From CAYUHK01 sp964475165 (GTDB lineage: Bacteria; Verrucomicrobiota; Kiritimatiellia; JAAZAB01), in contig CAYYVN010000013.1 in assembly GCA_964475165.1 (NCBI GenBank), positions 1 through 45,621 on the forward strand: a stretch of 45,621 bases of DNA, read 5' to 3'. The notes below the pieces were generated by a model that saw only the letters and a program-made list of their open reading frames with translations, searched no databases and was not told the DNA's origin. Below are positions 25,275 through 36,465 of the stretch, in pieces. Each line of letters begins with the position of its first letter. The first letter of the stretch is position 1. The translations under genes were made by a program, and so were the position numbers.

Positions 25275-26489
25275 TCACTTCCGCCGCGGCACAGCATAGC
25301 CCCGCAAACGCCGAATGCGCGGCAAGGGCCCGACGATGGGCCGGATATAATTCAAAAAAGAGGGCGTAACATCATTGCCCGCTTTGTTGATAAAATTCGG
25401 CGGCAGGGAGCGCGTCTCGCGAGCCACTTTCTTCAAGGGCACCCGCTCATAATAAACCTGATATGATTGGCCGCGCCGACGCCGAATGGCGATGGATCCT
25501 TCAGCGGCGCCAGCCAGAGCGCAACGCACCGCCTGGACACCAACGGCGCGCGCCTCGCGCGCATCCACCGCGGAAATCACCGCCGGAAAAGAGCGCTGCA
25601 AATAACCGAAGGTATCCGCGCGCACCCGGTTGATTTTCAATTGCGTTTTTACTTCGCGTGCCAAGAGATCGCCCAGAGCACCGGACCCGCTGAGCTGCAC
25701 ATTGCCATGGGAATCTTTTTCGCTAATGAACTTTGCGGCAATGGGCGTGCCATCCTTATCGGCGATCCCCTCGGAAACCACCACCACGCATCGGCCCAGT
25801 TTATCCATCACCGCGCGCACATCCTTCAGAAAACTCGGCATGGAAAAGGCGCGTTCGGGACAATAGATCAAATGCGGGCCGTCATCCGCATAGACGCGCG
25901 CCAGGGCCGAGGAGGCCGCCAAAAACCCGGCGTGGCGCCCCATGATCACATCAATCTTGACCCCGGGCAAGGCACGGTTATCAAGATTATCGCCCATCAG
26001 GGCGCAAGCCACAAACTTAGCGGCACTGCCGAATCCGGGGGTATGATCATTTTCACGGAGATCATTATCAATGGTTTTGGGAATATGCAAACAGCGCACG
26101 GGATGTTTGGCGGCCCGCGCCTCCTGGTTGATGATATGGGCGGTTTCAGCCGAATCATTGCCGCCGATATAAAAGAAATAACGGATATCATACTTGAGCA
26201 TGACCTTGAAAATCTGCGCGCATTCTTCCGGCTGGGGCTTCTTGCGCACACTGCCCAGGGCCGCCGAAGGGGTCGCCGCCACGGCCTCCAAATCCGCGAG
26301 GGATTCGCGGCGCAGATCGAGCATGTCTTCCTCCAGAATACCGCGGATACCGTGCCGCGCCCCATAAATGCCCCGAATGGCTCGATGGCGGCGTGCTTCG
26401 CGCACCGCGCCCACCAAACTCTGATTGATCACCATGGAGGGTCCACCGCTCTGCGCAATCAGCATATTACCTTGCAACACCTTCGACAT
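25275..26489 (-). CDS. Pyrophosphate-dependent 6-phosphofructokinase
   Basis: The 404-residue protein has the phosphofructokinase fold: AQSGGPSMVINQSLVG at the N-terminus, GGNDSAETA for the phosphoryl donor loop, PKTIDNDL with the catalytic Asp, MGRHAGFLA, and a substrate loop around CPERAF. The Lys in PKTIDND and Asn/Asp in GGND fit the pyrophosphate-using class; I infer but cannot prove donor specificity. The start at 26489 has AAGGAGCG about nine bases upstream and lies directly before the conserved region. A 24-bp perfect palindrome lies 29-52 bases upstream of the start codon. Confidence 0.92.
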   Translation of the reverse strand: MSKVLQGNMLIAQSGGPSMVINQSLVGAVREARRHRAIRGIYGARHGIRGILEEDMLDLRRESLADLEAVAATPSAALGSVRKKPQPEECAQIFKVMLKYDIRYFFYIGGNDSAETAHIINQEARAAKHPVRCLHIPKTIDNDLRENDHTPGFGSAAKFVACALMGDNLDNRALPGVKIDVIMGRHAGFLAASSALARVYADDGPHLIYCPERAFSMPSFLKDVRAVMDKLGRCVVVVSEGIADKDGTPIAAKFISEKDSHGNVQLSGSGALGDLLAREVKTQLKINRVRADTFGYLQRSFPAVISAVDAREARAVGVQAVRCALAGAAEGSIAIRRRRGQSYQVYYERVPLKKVARETRSLPPNFINKAGNDVTPSFLNYIRPIVGPLPRIRRLRGYAVPRRK

Positions 26490-26517
26490 TATCTTCGCTC
26501 CTTCCCTATAAATGTTT

Positions 26518-26541
26518 ACCGGTGGTGCGCGCACCACCGGT
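26518..26541. promoter_or_regulatory. 24-bp perfect palindrome upstream of the phosphofructokinase gene
   Basis: Two contiguous 12-base arms, ACCGGTGGTGCG and its exact complement, form a palindrome with no spacer, 29 bases upstream of the phosphofructokinase start on the minus strand and about 100 bases before tRNA-Asp on the plus strand. Neither side has a T-tract, so an intrinsic terminator is unlikely; a protein operator or 5' leader hairpin is plausible. Confidence 0.6.
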
Positions 26542-26639
26542 TGATCAGCAGAGTAACAGCCCGCTCTGAAAATGTCAGTTCATTTTTTGCTGGACTTCCC
26601 GCCGAGAACAGCTAGCATCATACCAGCAGTGTGATGAGC

Positions 26640-26713
26640 GGGGGAGTAGCTCAATCGGTTAGAGTCCCAGATTGTCGATCTGGTTGTTGCGGGTTCGAGT
26701 CCCGTCTCTCCCG
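26640..26713 (+). tRNA. tRNA-Asp (anticodon GUC), CCA not encoded
   Basis: The acceptor stem is GGGGGAG with CTCTCCC (one G-U pair), D arm TAGCTCAATCGGTTAGAGT, anticodon loop TTGTCGA giving GUC, and T arm GCGGGTTCGAGTCCCGT. The discriminator G is followed by CCT rather than CCA, so the full tail must be added. Confidence 0.96.
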
Positions 26714-26763
26714 CCTTTTTTCTTTCTACCACCGGCTGACCCAAGCCCAGACTCCAGCGAAGC

Positions 26764-27408
26764 TTAAGAGGGACAGGTAGCCGAGAGGCTGGGTTGATCG
26801 TGCTTGTTGATCAGCTGAACAATCGCCTCCAAGGCCGGATCGGCTTCCGGGCCGGTGGCGATTAATTCCAGAGCATCGCCCGGCTGAGCGGCCACGGATA
26901 ACAGTCCCAGGATGGATTTAACGTTCATGTATCTCTTGCCCTGCAAGATGAAATTATAATAATCCATACCACAGCGGTGCAGATATACTTCGCAATCATA
27001 TTGGCTGGCCAGCAGCGCCAGGGTGGAGGCCGGCTCGATATGCAAGCCATGTGGGGATTGAATGATAACATCGGCTTTGATAAATCCGTTGCGTTCCAAT
27101 GATTCGCGTTCCGCGCGCCAGATATGCGCATATTTGGCGCACCATTCCTCAGCGGCGGCGGTCTTGCCAATGTCATAGCCTGCATCTTGCGAGCGGAGAT
27201 ATTTATGTTTCTCGATCTCCTCGCGTTGCGCCTGCGTATCCAAATGCTGCTTTTCCTTAAGCCAATCGGCATGCATATGCAGGATGAAATGCTCGATGGC
27301 CTGCTCCAGCGTAATCTCCCGACCATGTTTTTCTGACATTTCCCATTTGTGCTCCAGGATCGCCTTGAGCTCCGCCGGGGTTAAATTGATTTTCTTGACA
27401 TTCATCAT
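26764..27408 (-). CDS. HPr-domain protein with a helical N-terminal extension
   Basis: Residues about 112-200 form an HPr-like domain: SPHGLHIEPAST, where the His aligned with the phosphorylated His15 of HPr is kept (about residue 123), and YMNVKSILGLLSV, where the Ser aligned with Ser46 is kept (about 165). The Arg after that His in classical HPr (GLHARP) is Glu here. The N-terminal about 105 residues are helical and charged and I do not recognise them. No phosphotransferase Enzyme I gene is in the window. This may be a regulatory HPr relative rather than a sugar-transport protein. The ATG at 27408 is preferred to a TTG six codons earlier, but no good ribosome-binding site helps. Confidence 0.78.
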   Translation of the reverse strand: MMNVKKINLTPAELKAILEHKWEMSEKHGREITLEQAIEHFILHMHADWLKEKQHLDTQAQREEIEKHKYLRSQDAGYDIGKTAAAEEWCAKYAHIWRAERESLERNGFIKADVIIQSPHGLHIEPASTLALLASQYDCEVYLHRCGMDYYNFILQGKRYMNVKSILGLLSVAAQPGDALELIATGPEADPALEAIVQLINKHDQPSLSATCPS

Positions 27409-27540
27409 GGGTATGTCACTATACAAAATTATCGCCGCTTAATGCTAATGAAGACTCAGCGCCGTTCAGTTGCATGATATTTATCTGATGGGGCGGTGTC
27501 AAAGAGGAAAACTCGTTTTATTTTATGGCGCGCGCCCTCC

Positions 27541-28053
27541 ATGAAAAACATACCTAGTCGGCGCCCATGTTTGCCCTTCGTCTGGCCCGAGCCGCCCTTA
27601 CAGATCGCGCTGGTCGAACCAGAAATCCCGCCTAATACCGGCAACATCGCCCGGCTCTGCGCGGCCACTGGCACCCCCCTGCATATTATTGGCCGGCCCG
27701 GCTTTCACCTGCACGATGCCGCCCTGCGGCGGGCCGGGCTCGACTATTGGCCGGCCGTAAAGCTCCAGCGGCACGTGCATTGGGACCTGTTCCAGCTGAG
27801 CATTAAGCCGCAACGCTGCTTCTTTTTCAGCACCCGCGCCGCGCAATCCTATTTAGAAAACAGCTATCAGCCAGGCGATGTGCTGGTGTTTGGCAATGAA
27901 AGCCGGGGACTGCCGGAACCGCTCCTGGCAAGCCATCCCCAGGCCGTGCTGGCTATCCCCATGCAGGTGGATAAGGTGCGCTCACTGAATCTGGCCAGCG
28001 CTGTCAGCATTGTGCTCTTCGAGGCCCTGCGGCAATGCCAAAGGCCGGCTTAG
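27541..28053 (+). CDS. trmL: tRNA (cytidine/uridine-34-2'-O)-methyltransferase (TrmL)
   Basis: The 170-residue protein is a SPOUT methyltransferase: IALVEPEIPPNTGNIARLCAATG at the N-terminal motif, RRAGLDYW, the knot region VFGNESRGLP, and VRSLNLASAVSIVLFEALRQ at the C-terminus, matching TrmL. It methylates the ribose of the wobble base of leucine tRNAs. A GTG at 27496 would add 15 residues; no start has a strong ribosome-binding site and the conserved domain begins later in either case. The gene is convergent with clpB, the stops 12 bases apart. Confidence 0.92.
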   Translation: MKNIPSRRPCLPFVWPEPPLQIALVEPEIPPNTGNIARLCAATGTPLHIIGRPGFHLHDAALRRAGLDYWPAVKLQRHVHWDLFQLSIKPQRCFFFSTRAAQSYLENSYQPGDVLVFGNESRGLPEPLLASHPQAVLAIPMQVDKVRSLNLASAVSIVLFEALRQCQRPA

Positions 28054-28064
28054 CCCTCCCCGGC

Positions 28065-30662
<2,598 letters not shown>

Positions 30663-30811
30663 AGCAGCGACCAGCTCCCTTTAAGCCCACAACGATACTG
30701 CTAACAAGCCTAGATCAAAGGCCCCCGGCTTTCAAGCAAATAATGCCCTCTTACCTCTTGCATCCGCCGCCCCGGCAGGCCTATAATCCGGCGCACAGAG
30801 CGGAAGATGAT

Positions 30812-32184
30812 ATGAACACACCCCTCTCCCAACAAGACCAATGGCTGGCGCAACTGGATTCTTTCCATAGCCGTCAGCGCCAAGANNNNNNNNNNTGGCC
30901 CATCCCATCAGCCCGCAAGCCCCGGCCGCCCCGCGCGTGAATATGCACCTGCACTCATTTTTTTCCTTTAATACCCACGGCTATTCGCCCTCTCACCTGG
31001 CTTGGCAGGCGCATCAAGCCGCGCTTTACGCCGCCGGCCTATGCGATTTTGATGTGCTCGACGGTTTGGAAGAATTCCTGCAAGCCGGCTTGCTGCTCGG
31101 CTTGCGAACCAGCGTCAGTTTGGAAACCCGCGCTTTTCTAAAGGATTTTGCCAGCCTGGAGATCAACTCGCCGGGCGAGCCGGGCGTCATCTACATCATG
31201 GGCGCCGGCTTCCCGCGCCTGCCCAGCGATACTATCCGGGCTGGGACAGTCTCTCTGGAAGCTTTGGGCCGTCAAGCCAGGGAACGCTTACAGAGCCTGG
31301 TACAACGCATCAATGCGCGACTGCCGCAAATAGCGCTCGATTACGAAAAAGAGCTGGCCATCCTGGCCCCGGGCGGCTGCCCCACCGAACGGCATTTGGT
31401 GCAGGCTTACCGTCGTAAAACCCTGACCAAATTCCAGACTGAAGCCGAACAGCACGCTTTCTGGGCTCAACTGCTCAAGAAGACCCTGCCGGAAGTGGCA
31501 CGCTGGGCTGCAAATATCCCGCAACTGGAAGATGCCATCCGCACGGCGCTGGTTAAACGCGGCGGCCTTGGCTACCTACCCCCCACCCCGCAAACTTTTC
31601 CGCCCAGCGAGGCTTTCATATCCTGGGTTCTGGCCAGCGATGCCTTGCCCATGATCGCCTGGCTGGATGGCACCAGCGCCGGAGAAAGCGATCCGCCAGC
31701 GCTCTTCGAATGTCTGCGGGCTCAAGGCGCACTGGCTTTGAACATCATTCCCGATCGCAACCATAACATCGCCCAGGCCGACCAGCGCGCACTTCAATTA
31801 AAAAAACTAGCGGCCGTAATTGATCTCGCGGAACGCCTGCAAATGCCCATCAATATCGGCACCGAAATGAATAAGGCCGGCCAGCCCTTCGCCGATGATA
31901 TCGGCTGTGAAGCACTGCGCCCCTATCAGCATATTTTCTTGCGCGGCGCGCGCATCCTGGTCGGGCAAAGCATTTTAGCCCGCTATGCCGGCTTCGCATA
32001 TGCTGGCCGCGCCGCGCGCGCCGAGTTCGGCACCGATTTACGCCGCCAAAATGATTTCTTTGAAGGCGTGGGCGGGTTACCGCCCCTGACCAAGCCTCGG
32101 GCCGATCACCTGGCGAGCCTGAACCCCACACAAGCTTTCAGCCTCCTGCAGGATTCCGTCCGCCGCCAGGCTTGGGCTCTATGA
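30812..32184 (+). CDS. PHP-domain protein, interrupted by an assembly gap
   Basis: The gene starts at ATG 30812 (GGAAGATGAT upstream) and encodes MNTPLSQQDQWLAQLD, then hits ten Ns. Beyond the gap the frame continues as VNMHLHSFFSFN, the N-terminal motif of the PHP phosphoesterase superfamily with the metal-binding His-x-His, followed by LCDFDVLDGLEEFL. The two parts are not in the same frame, which is expected because ten Ns is a placeholder. The frame after the gap is open from the Ns onward. PHP proteins are metal-dependent phosphoesterases; this about 450-residue subgroup has no function I can name. Confidence 0.82.
30886..30895. other. Assembly gap (10 Ns)
   Basis: Ten N bases replace unknown sequence inside the PHP-domain gene, showing that the contig was scaffolded. 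The true missing length is unknown; a change of frame across it is an artefact. Confidence 0.99.
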
Positions 32185-32220
32185 GCCAGTGCTGCCTGCT
32201 CCGCGGCCGGCGCCCCCCCC

Positions 32221-32832
32221 TCAGCTATCGGCGCAAGGTTGGCGATGCTGCATCGCACGGGCGAGAGTGAGAGCATCGGTATAGGCGATACCGCTGCCCA
32301 CGGGCAGTCCCCTGGCCGGGCGCGTAATCCGCACCTGGCAGGCCGCTAACTGCGCGCAGAGGAAACTGGCCGTAGCCTCGCTTTCCACATCAGAGTTCAA
32401 GGCTAAAATCACTTCCCGAATGCCTTCGGTGGTGATGCGTTCCTGAAGCTTCTGCAGCCGTAAATGCGCCAGGCCCTCGCCCTGCATGGGCGAAATCTTA
32501 CCCATGAGCACATGATAGCGGCCCCGAAACTCCCCGGCGGCTTCGATCAAGAGCAGGTCCATGGGATCCTCCACCACACATAAGACCGATCCATCGCGCG
32601 CGGCATTGGTGCATACAGTGCAGGGATCCTCCGTCAAGGGCGTGATGCCGCCGCAAAGGGAGCACAGGCCCAGGCGCTCCTGGGCTTCCTGCAGCGCCAT
32701 GATCAGCTCCGGCAAAAGGGATTCCCGCTGCACAATCAATTTGAGGGCGATCCGCTCAGCGGAACGCCGCCCAATGCCCGGCAGCCGACTGAGACAAGCT
32801 ATCAGCCGCTGCAAACTGGGAAAGATTCTCAT
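32221..32832 (-). CDS. recR: Recombination protein RecR
   Basis: The 203-residue protein has the RecR features in order: the helix-hairpin-helix LSRLPGIGRRSAERIA, the four-cysteine zinc finger CSLCGGITPL with CTVC, and a Toprim domain (CVVEDPMDLLLIEAAG, then LALNSDVESEATASFL). It works with RecFO to load RecA at gapped DNA. Length fits (about 200). Its start overlaps the ybaB stop by four bases, and the order dnaX-ybaB-recR is classic. Confidence 0.98.
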   Translation of the reverse strand: MRIFPSLQRLIACLSRLPGIGRRSAERIALKLIVQRESLLPELIMALQEAQERLGLCSLCGGITPLTEDPCTVCTNAARDGSVLCVVEDPMDLLLIEAAGEFRGRYHVLMGKISPMQGEGLAHLRLQKLQERITTEGIREVILALNSDVESEATASFLCAQLAACQVRITRPARGLPVGSGIAYTDALTLARAMQHRQPCADS

Positions 32833-33149
32833 ACACCCATCCCTGGTATATCGGGCAAGCCCATGGCCGAGGCCTGTTGTTTCATCTCTTGAGCGCTCAT
32901 CTCCTTGGCGGCCGCCAGAGCGCCCTCCACCGCCGCCACAACCATTTTCTCCAAGCCAGCCGCCTGCGCCGGATCAATGATGCTCGGATCAATGCGAATC
33001 GCCGCCAGGGACATATCGCCGCGGACCGTAGCGGTCACCTTGCCGCCACTGGTGAAATCAACCGTTCTTTCCCGCAAACGAGATTGAATTTTCTTCAACT
33101 GGCGCTGCATAACAGAGGCGTTCCGAATCATCTGAAACATATTTTTCAT
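32829..33149 (-). CDS. ybaB: YbaB/EbfC nucleoid-associated protein
   Basis: The 106-residue protein matches the YbaB/EbfC family: N-terminal KNMFQMIRNASVMQRQLKKIQ, central VTATVRGDMSLAAIRIDPSI and a Lys/Met-rich C-terminus. It is a small dimeric DNA-binding protein. I chose the ATG at 33149, two bases after the dnaX stop; the frame is open further but overlaps dnaX. It is translated with recR through a four-base overlap. Confidence 0.95.
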   Translation of the reverse strand: MKNMFQMIRNASVMQRQLKKIQSRLRERTVDFTSGGKVTATVRGDMSLAAIRIDPSIIDPAQAAGLEKMVVAAVEGALAAAKEMSAQEMKQQASAMGLPDIPGMGV

Positions 33150-33151
33150 CG

Positions 33152-34810
33152 TTATTCCTTGATATCCAAAATATTGCCGTTGAACATATCCATGGTTTGC
33201 TGCACCACTTCCTGGGCCAGCCATTTATGCTTGCCACGCAGAGACGTTTTGGGCGGAGGTTTCTCGCCGGCAGCGGGCGGCGCGGGCGGCGGCGGCGCCG
33301 GGGCCGCTTCGGGAGCCATAACCTTAAACTCAGCGATGAGCGGGCGGCGGAACCTTTCGCTCAAAACCTTCTGCAGAACGGTGAGGTTACGCGGCAGGGC
33401 GGCCTGCTCCACGCGATAGGCAAATTCCGGATCGAAGCCGATCTGCACCCGTTCGGCGGTCACCGCCAGCGGGCGCGCATCCTGTAAATTGTTTTTGGCC
33501 AAAGGCGCCGCCCGGCCGACGCGCTCCACCAGCGCCGGCCATTCCTTGAGCAACAGCGTCAGTTCATCCTCGCGCGCCGCCGGAGCCGGCTCAGGGCTGG
33601 ATGCCGGCGGCGGAGCTAGTTCCGGCTGACGAGCGCTCGCGGTCGGCGCTGGCCCGGCCGCCGGAACAGCCAACGCCTTTTGCAAGGCGCGCACCTGCTC
33701 CAGGATTTCATCGAGGGCTACCGTGGTGGCGAGCCGCGCGCAGCGGATCAGTACTGTCTCCATAAAAATTTTCTTCGAAAGCGTATAACGCAGGCGATCC
33801 CAGGCTTCCGTCAGGATATCTGTGATGCGCAACAAACGATCCGTGCTGACCAGCGCCGCCTGAGCCTGCAAGACTTCCACTTGCGCCGGCGTTAAATCCA
33901 GCTCGGCCACGCTCGCGCCCACCTGCATACAGACCAGCAAATTACGGCAGTAACTGAGCAATTCCACCAGCAGGCGCTGCAGGTCTTTGCCTTGTTGATC
34001 CCATTCCTCCACCAGCCGAATCAAAACACCCACATCGCCCTGCAAGAGGGCCGTCATCAATTCTTCCAAGGCCTGGCGCGAGACCAGCCCGAAAATGGAA
34101 AGAACATCACTTTCGGTTATATTCTTGCCCTGAAAGGCAATCAACTGATCGAGAGCCGATTGAGCATCACGCAGGCCACCCTCAGCCGCGCGGGCAATGG
34201 CCAGCAGAGCATCTTCCTCTAAGGTCACGCCTTCGCTCTGGGCGATGAGCCGCAAACGCTCCATGAGTGGCTGGAGAGGAATGCGCCGCAAATCAAAGCG
34301 CTGACAGCGCGATAAAATAGTGGCCGGTATCTTCTGCGGCTCGGTCGTCGCAAAAATAAATTTCACATGCGCCGGTGGCTCTTCCAGCGTTTTGAGAAGC
34401 GCGTTGAAGGCATCGGAGGTCACCTGATGAACTTCATCAATAATGATGACCTTGAAACGCCCGGTCGGCATATATTGAATGGTATCGCGCAGGGCACGAA
34501 TATCATCAATGCCGCGGTTGGAAGCGCCGTCGATTTCCTGAACATCCAAGCGGGTTCCCGCCATGATCTCCAGACAGGCCGGACATTTATCGCAAGGTTT
34601 ATCGGTGGGCCCTTCCTGACAATTCAAGGCCTTGGCCAGAATGCGCGCGATGGAAGTCTTACCAATGCCGCGCGGACCAATAAAAAGATAGGCATGCGCT
34701 ACGCGATTGGAACGGATGGCGTTTTTAAGCGTCCGCGTGACATGCTCCTGCCCCACCACATCATCCAGCTGCTGAGGCCGCCATTTCCGCGCCAACACTT
34801 CGTAGGCCAT
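33152..34810 (-). CDS. dnaX: DNA polymerase III subunit gamma/tau
   Basis: The 552-residue protein begins with VLARKWRPQQLDDVVGQEHV, has Walker A GPRGIGKTS, a four-cysteine zinc module (CQEGPTDKPCDKCPAC) and Walker B IIIDEVHQ, as in the clamp-loader ATPase. A Pro/Ala-rich linker follows (about residues 395-420) and a short C-terminal domain. It loads the sliding clamp. The start has AAGGAGG upstream. It is the second gene in an operon with an aminotransferase, ybaB and recR. Confidence 0.97.
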   Translation of the reverse strand: MAYEVLARKWRPQQLDDVVGQEHVTRTLKNAIRSNRVAHAYLFIGPRGIGKTSIARILAKALNCQEGPTDKPCDKCPACLEIMAGTRLDVQEIDGASNRGIDDIRALRDTIQYMPTGRFKVIIIDEVHQVTSDAFNALLKTLEEPPAHVKFIFATTEPQKIPATILSRCQRFDLRRIPLQPLMERLRLIAQSEGVTLEEDALLAIARAAEGGLRDAQSALDQLIAFQGKNITESDVLSIFGLVSRQALEELMTALLQGDVGVLIRLVEEWDQQGKDLQRLLVELLSYCRNLLVCMQVGASVAELDLTPAQVEVLQAQAALVSTDRLLRITDILTEAWDRLRYTLSKKIFMETVLIRCARLATTVALDEILEQVRALQKALAVPAAGPAPTASARQPELAPPPASSPEPAPAAREDELTLLLKEWPALVERVGRAAPLAKNNLQDARPLAVTAERVQIGFDPEFAYRVEQAALPRNLTVLQKVLSERFRRPLIAEFKVMAPEAAPAPPPPAPPAAGEKPPPKTSLRGKHKWLAQEVVQQTMDMFNGNILDIKE

Positions 34811-34824
34811 GAATCATTCCTCCT

Positions 34825-36135
34825 TCAGACGGCGACGGACCGTGAAACCGCTTGGGCCGCCTGAAAGATATTATGGAACAACAGCTCTAACTTGTCCAGC
34901 GACGTTGACGAAAATGCCAGGCGCACCAGGTTATGCATAACGATTACACCGGTGGAAAAATCACTGAGCAGCTTTTGGCGCAGCCGTTCCGGATCAGCAT
35001 GCGTCATTTTCAGACACATGAAATAGCCGGAATTAAAGGGCAGCGCCACAAACTCGCGGCGGTATTCAGGGTGCGCGGCCAGAATCTGCTTCACCTTTTC
35101 GTAGCGGCGCTGCAACGCTTCATATTTGGCGTGTTTTTCTGCGGCGTAGTCTGGCTGGGCATAGGCGTTGGAGAGCAGGGATTGGCCCAGGTTGGAAATA
35201 TTGGAAATATTACCGCGAATAACGCCCGCCGTCTTGGATTCCAAGGCGGCATAGACAGCTGGGGTGCCATTCTGGATGCCGTAGGTCATAAATCCCACCC
35301 GCAAGCCCCAGGCGTAATCCTCCTTGGTGGGGCCATCGAGCTTGATGGCCAGAAGATTGGGATGCCGATCGCACAGCAGTGTAAAAATTGACTCGTTGAA
35401 CACGCCTGGCTCATAGACCAGGCCAAAATAGGCGTCATCGATCAGCACCACCAGGGGCCCGCGCTGTGCGGCTTGTTCGAGCGCGGCGGCGATCTCCTGC
35501 GCTTCAGCGCTGGTGGGCGTATAGCCTGTCGGATTATTGGGGAAATTAAGCAGCACCAGCGTCGGCCGCGCTGTGGAAGCAGCCAGCTTGGCGCGCAACC
35601 CCTCAACATTGAACCCACCCCGGTTATTGAACATGGGAAACAGATCAAGCCGGGTGGCATGCGCCTGCCAGAAGACCGTATCATAATTCTCCCAGTAAAG
35701 ATCGGGGCAGATCAAGCTGCGCCCCGCCTCACCAAAAAGGTAGCCGCACAGGTGGAGCCCATGTGTCAGCGCGCTGGTAGCCACTGGCAGGCTGAAGCTT
35801 TTTCCGACTAAAGAGGGATTTTTCTTGAGAAGCAAGGCCTGCCAAGCCCGGCGCACATCCGGGCGGCCAGTGCTGGGCGTGTAAGAAACAACTTGTTCGG
35901 GTGGCAAAGAAATCTGACGCGCTATGCTCGGCAGACACATGGGGCGACCATCTTCTTCCAGCGCCACGCCGATGGTGGCGTTGATCGCCATACCCTGGGC
36001 CTCGGCTGATTGCGCCAGGACTCCCATTTTCGGGAAAAAAGCCGCGCGGCCCCGTGCCGCCAACATCTCCAGCAGCGTCGGATTGGCGGCCTGCAGCTGC
36101 GCATTCAATTGTTGGGCCTGTGGATCCAATTCCAT
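34825..36135 (-). CDS. Class I/II PLP-dependent aminotransferase
   Basis: A 436-residue aminotransferase: VSYTPSTGRPDVRRAW, the substrate/cofactor loop LLNFPNNPTGYTPT, IDDAYFGL with the conserved Asp and Tyr, and the Schiff-base lysine probably in IKLDGPTKEDYAWGLRVG. Substrate cannot be deduced; the length and NPTGYTP motif fit amino acid aminotransferases of the aspartate family. It lies 14 bases before dnaX on the same strand, so it shares that operon. Confidence 0.9.
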   Translation of the reverse strand: MELDPQAQQLNAQLQAANPTLLEMLAARGRAAFFPKMGVLAQSAEAQGMAINATIGVALEEDGRPMCLPSIARQISLPPEQVVSYTPSTGRPDVRRAWQALLLKKNPSLVGKSFSLPVATSALTHGLHLCGYLFGEAGRSLICPDLYWENYDTVFWQAHATRLDLFPMFNNRGGFNVEGLRAKLAASTARPTLVLLNFPNNPTGYTPTSAEAQEIAAALEQAAQRGPLVVLIDDAYFGLVYEPGVFNESIFTLLCDRHPNLLAIKLDGPTKEDYAWGLRVGFMTYGIQNGTPAVYAALESKTAGVIRGNISNISNLGQSLLSNAYAQPDYAAEKHAKYEALQRRYEKVKQILAAHPEYRREFVALPFNSGYFMCLKMTHADPERLRQKLLSDFSTGVIVMHNLVRLAFSSTSLDKLELLFHNIFQAAQAVSRSVAV

Positions 36136-36220
36136 AAAAACCTCAAAGGCGCCCGCGCGCCATGCATGTCAGGCGGTATCAGCCCCTATCTCCCGAGAAG
36201 GGCTCGCCCCTAAAATGATA

Positions 36221-36292
36221 AGCGGGAGACCGGGATCGAACCGGCGACGTTCAGCTTGGGAAGCTGACATTCTACCACTGAATTACTCCCGC
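36221..36292 (-). tRNA. tRNA-Gly (anticodon CCC), CCA not encoded
   Basis: On the minus strand the acceptor stem is GCGGGAG with CTCCCGC, D arm TTCAGTGGTAGAAT, anticodon stem TCAGC/GCTGA with loop TTCCCAA giving CCC, and T arm GCCGGTTCGATCCCGGT. The discriminator T is followed by TAT, so CCA is added later. Confidence 0.96.
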
Positions 36293-36465
36293 AATAAAGT
36301 TGAGACGGCCGGCCTATCCCGCTCTCAGGCGGGATGCCCCCGACTGCACAAAAATGCCGCCAGAAACGGCCCGCCTGCTGCGCTGCACCCGGAGAACAGG
36401 CCCAGAGTCGTAAAAACAGAAAGCATCATAGTTGGGTCTCATGAAAATTCAAACGAAAATGCAAG

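Noticed and set aside
25467..26615. 382-codon open frame on the plus strand opposite phosphofructokinase
   Set aside because: It is the complement of a gene with intact family motifs. Its His/Gly-rich composition is typical of shadow frames in GC-rich genes.
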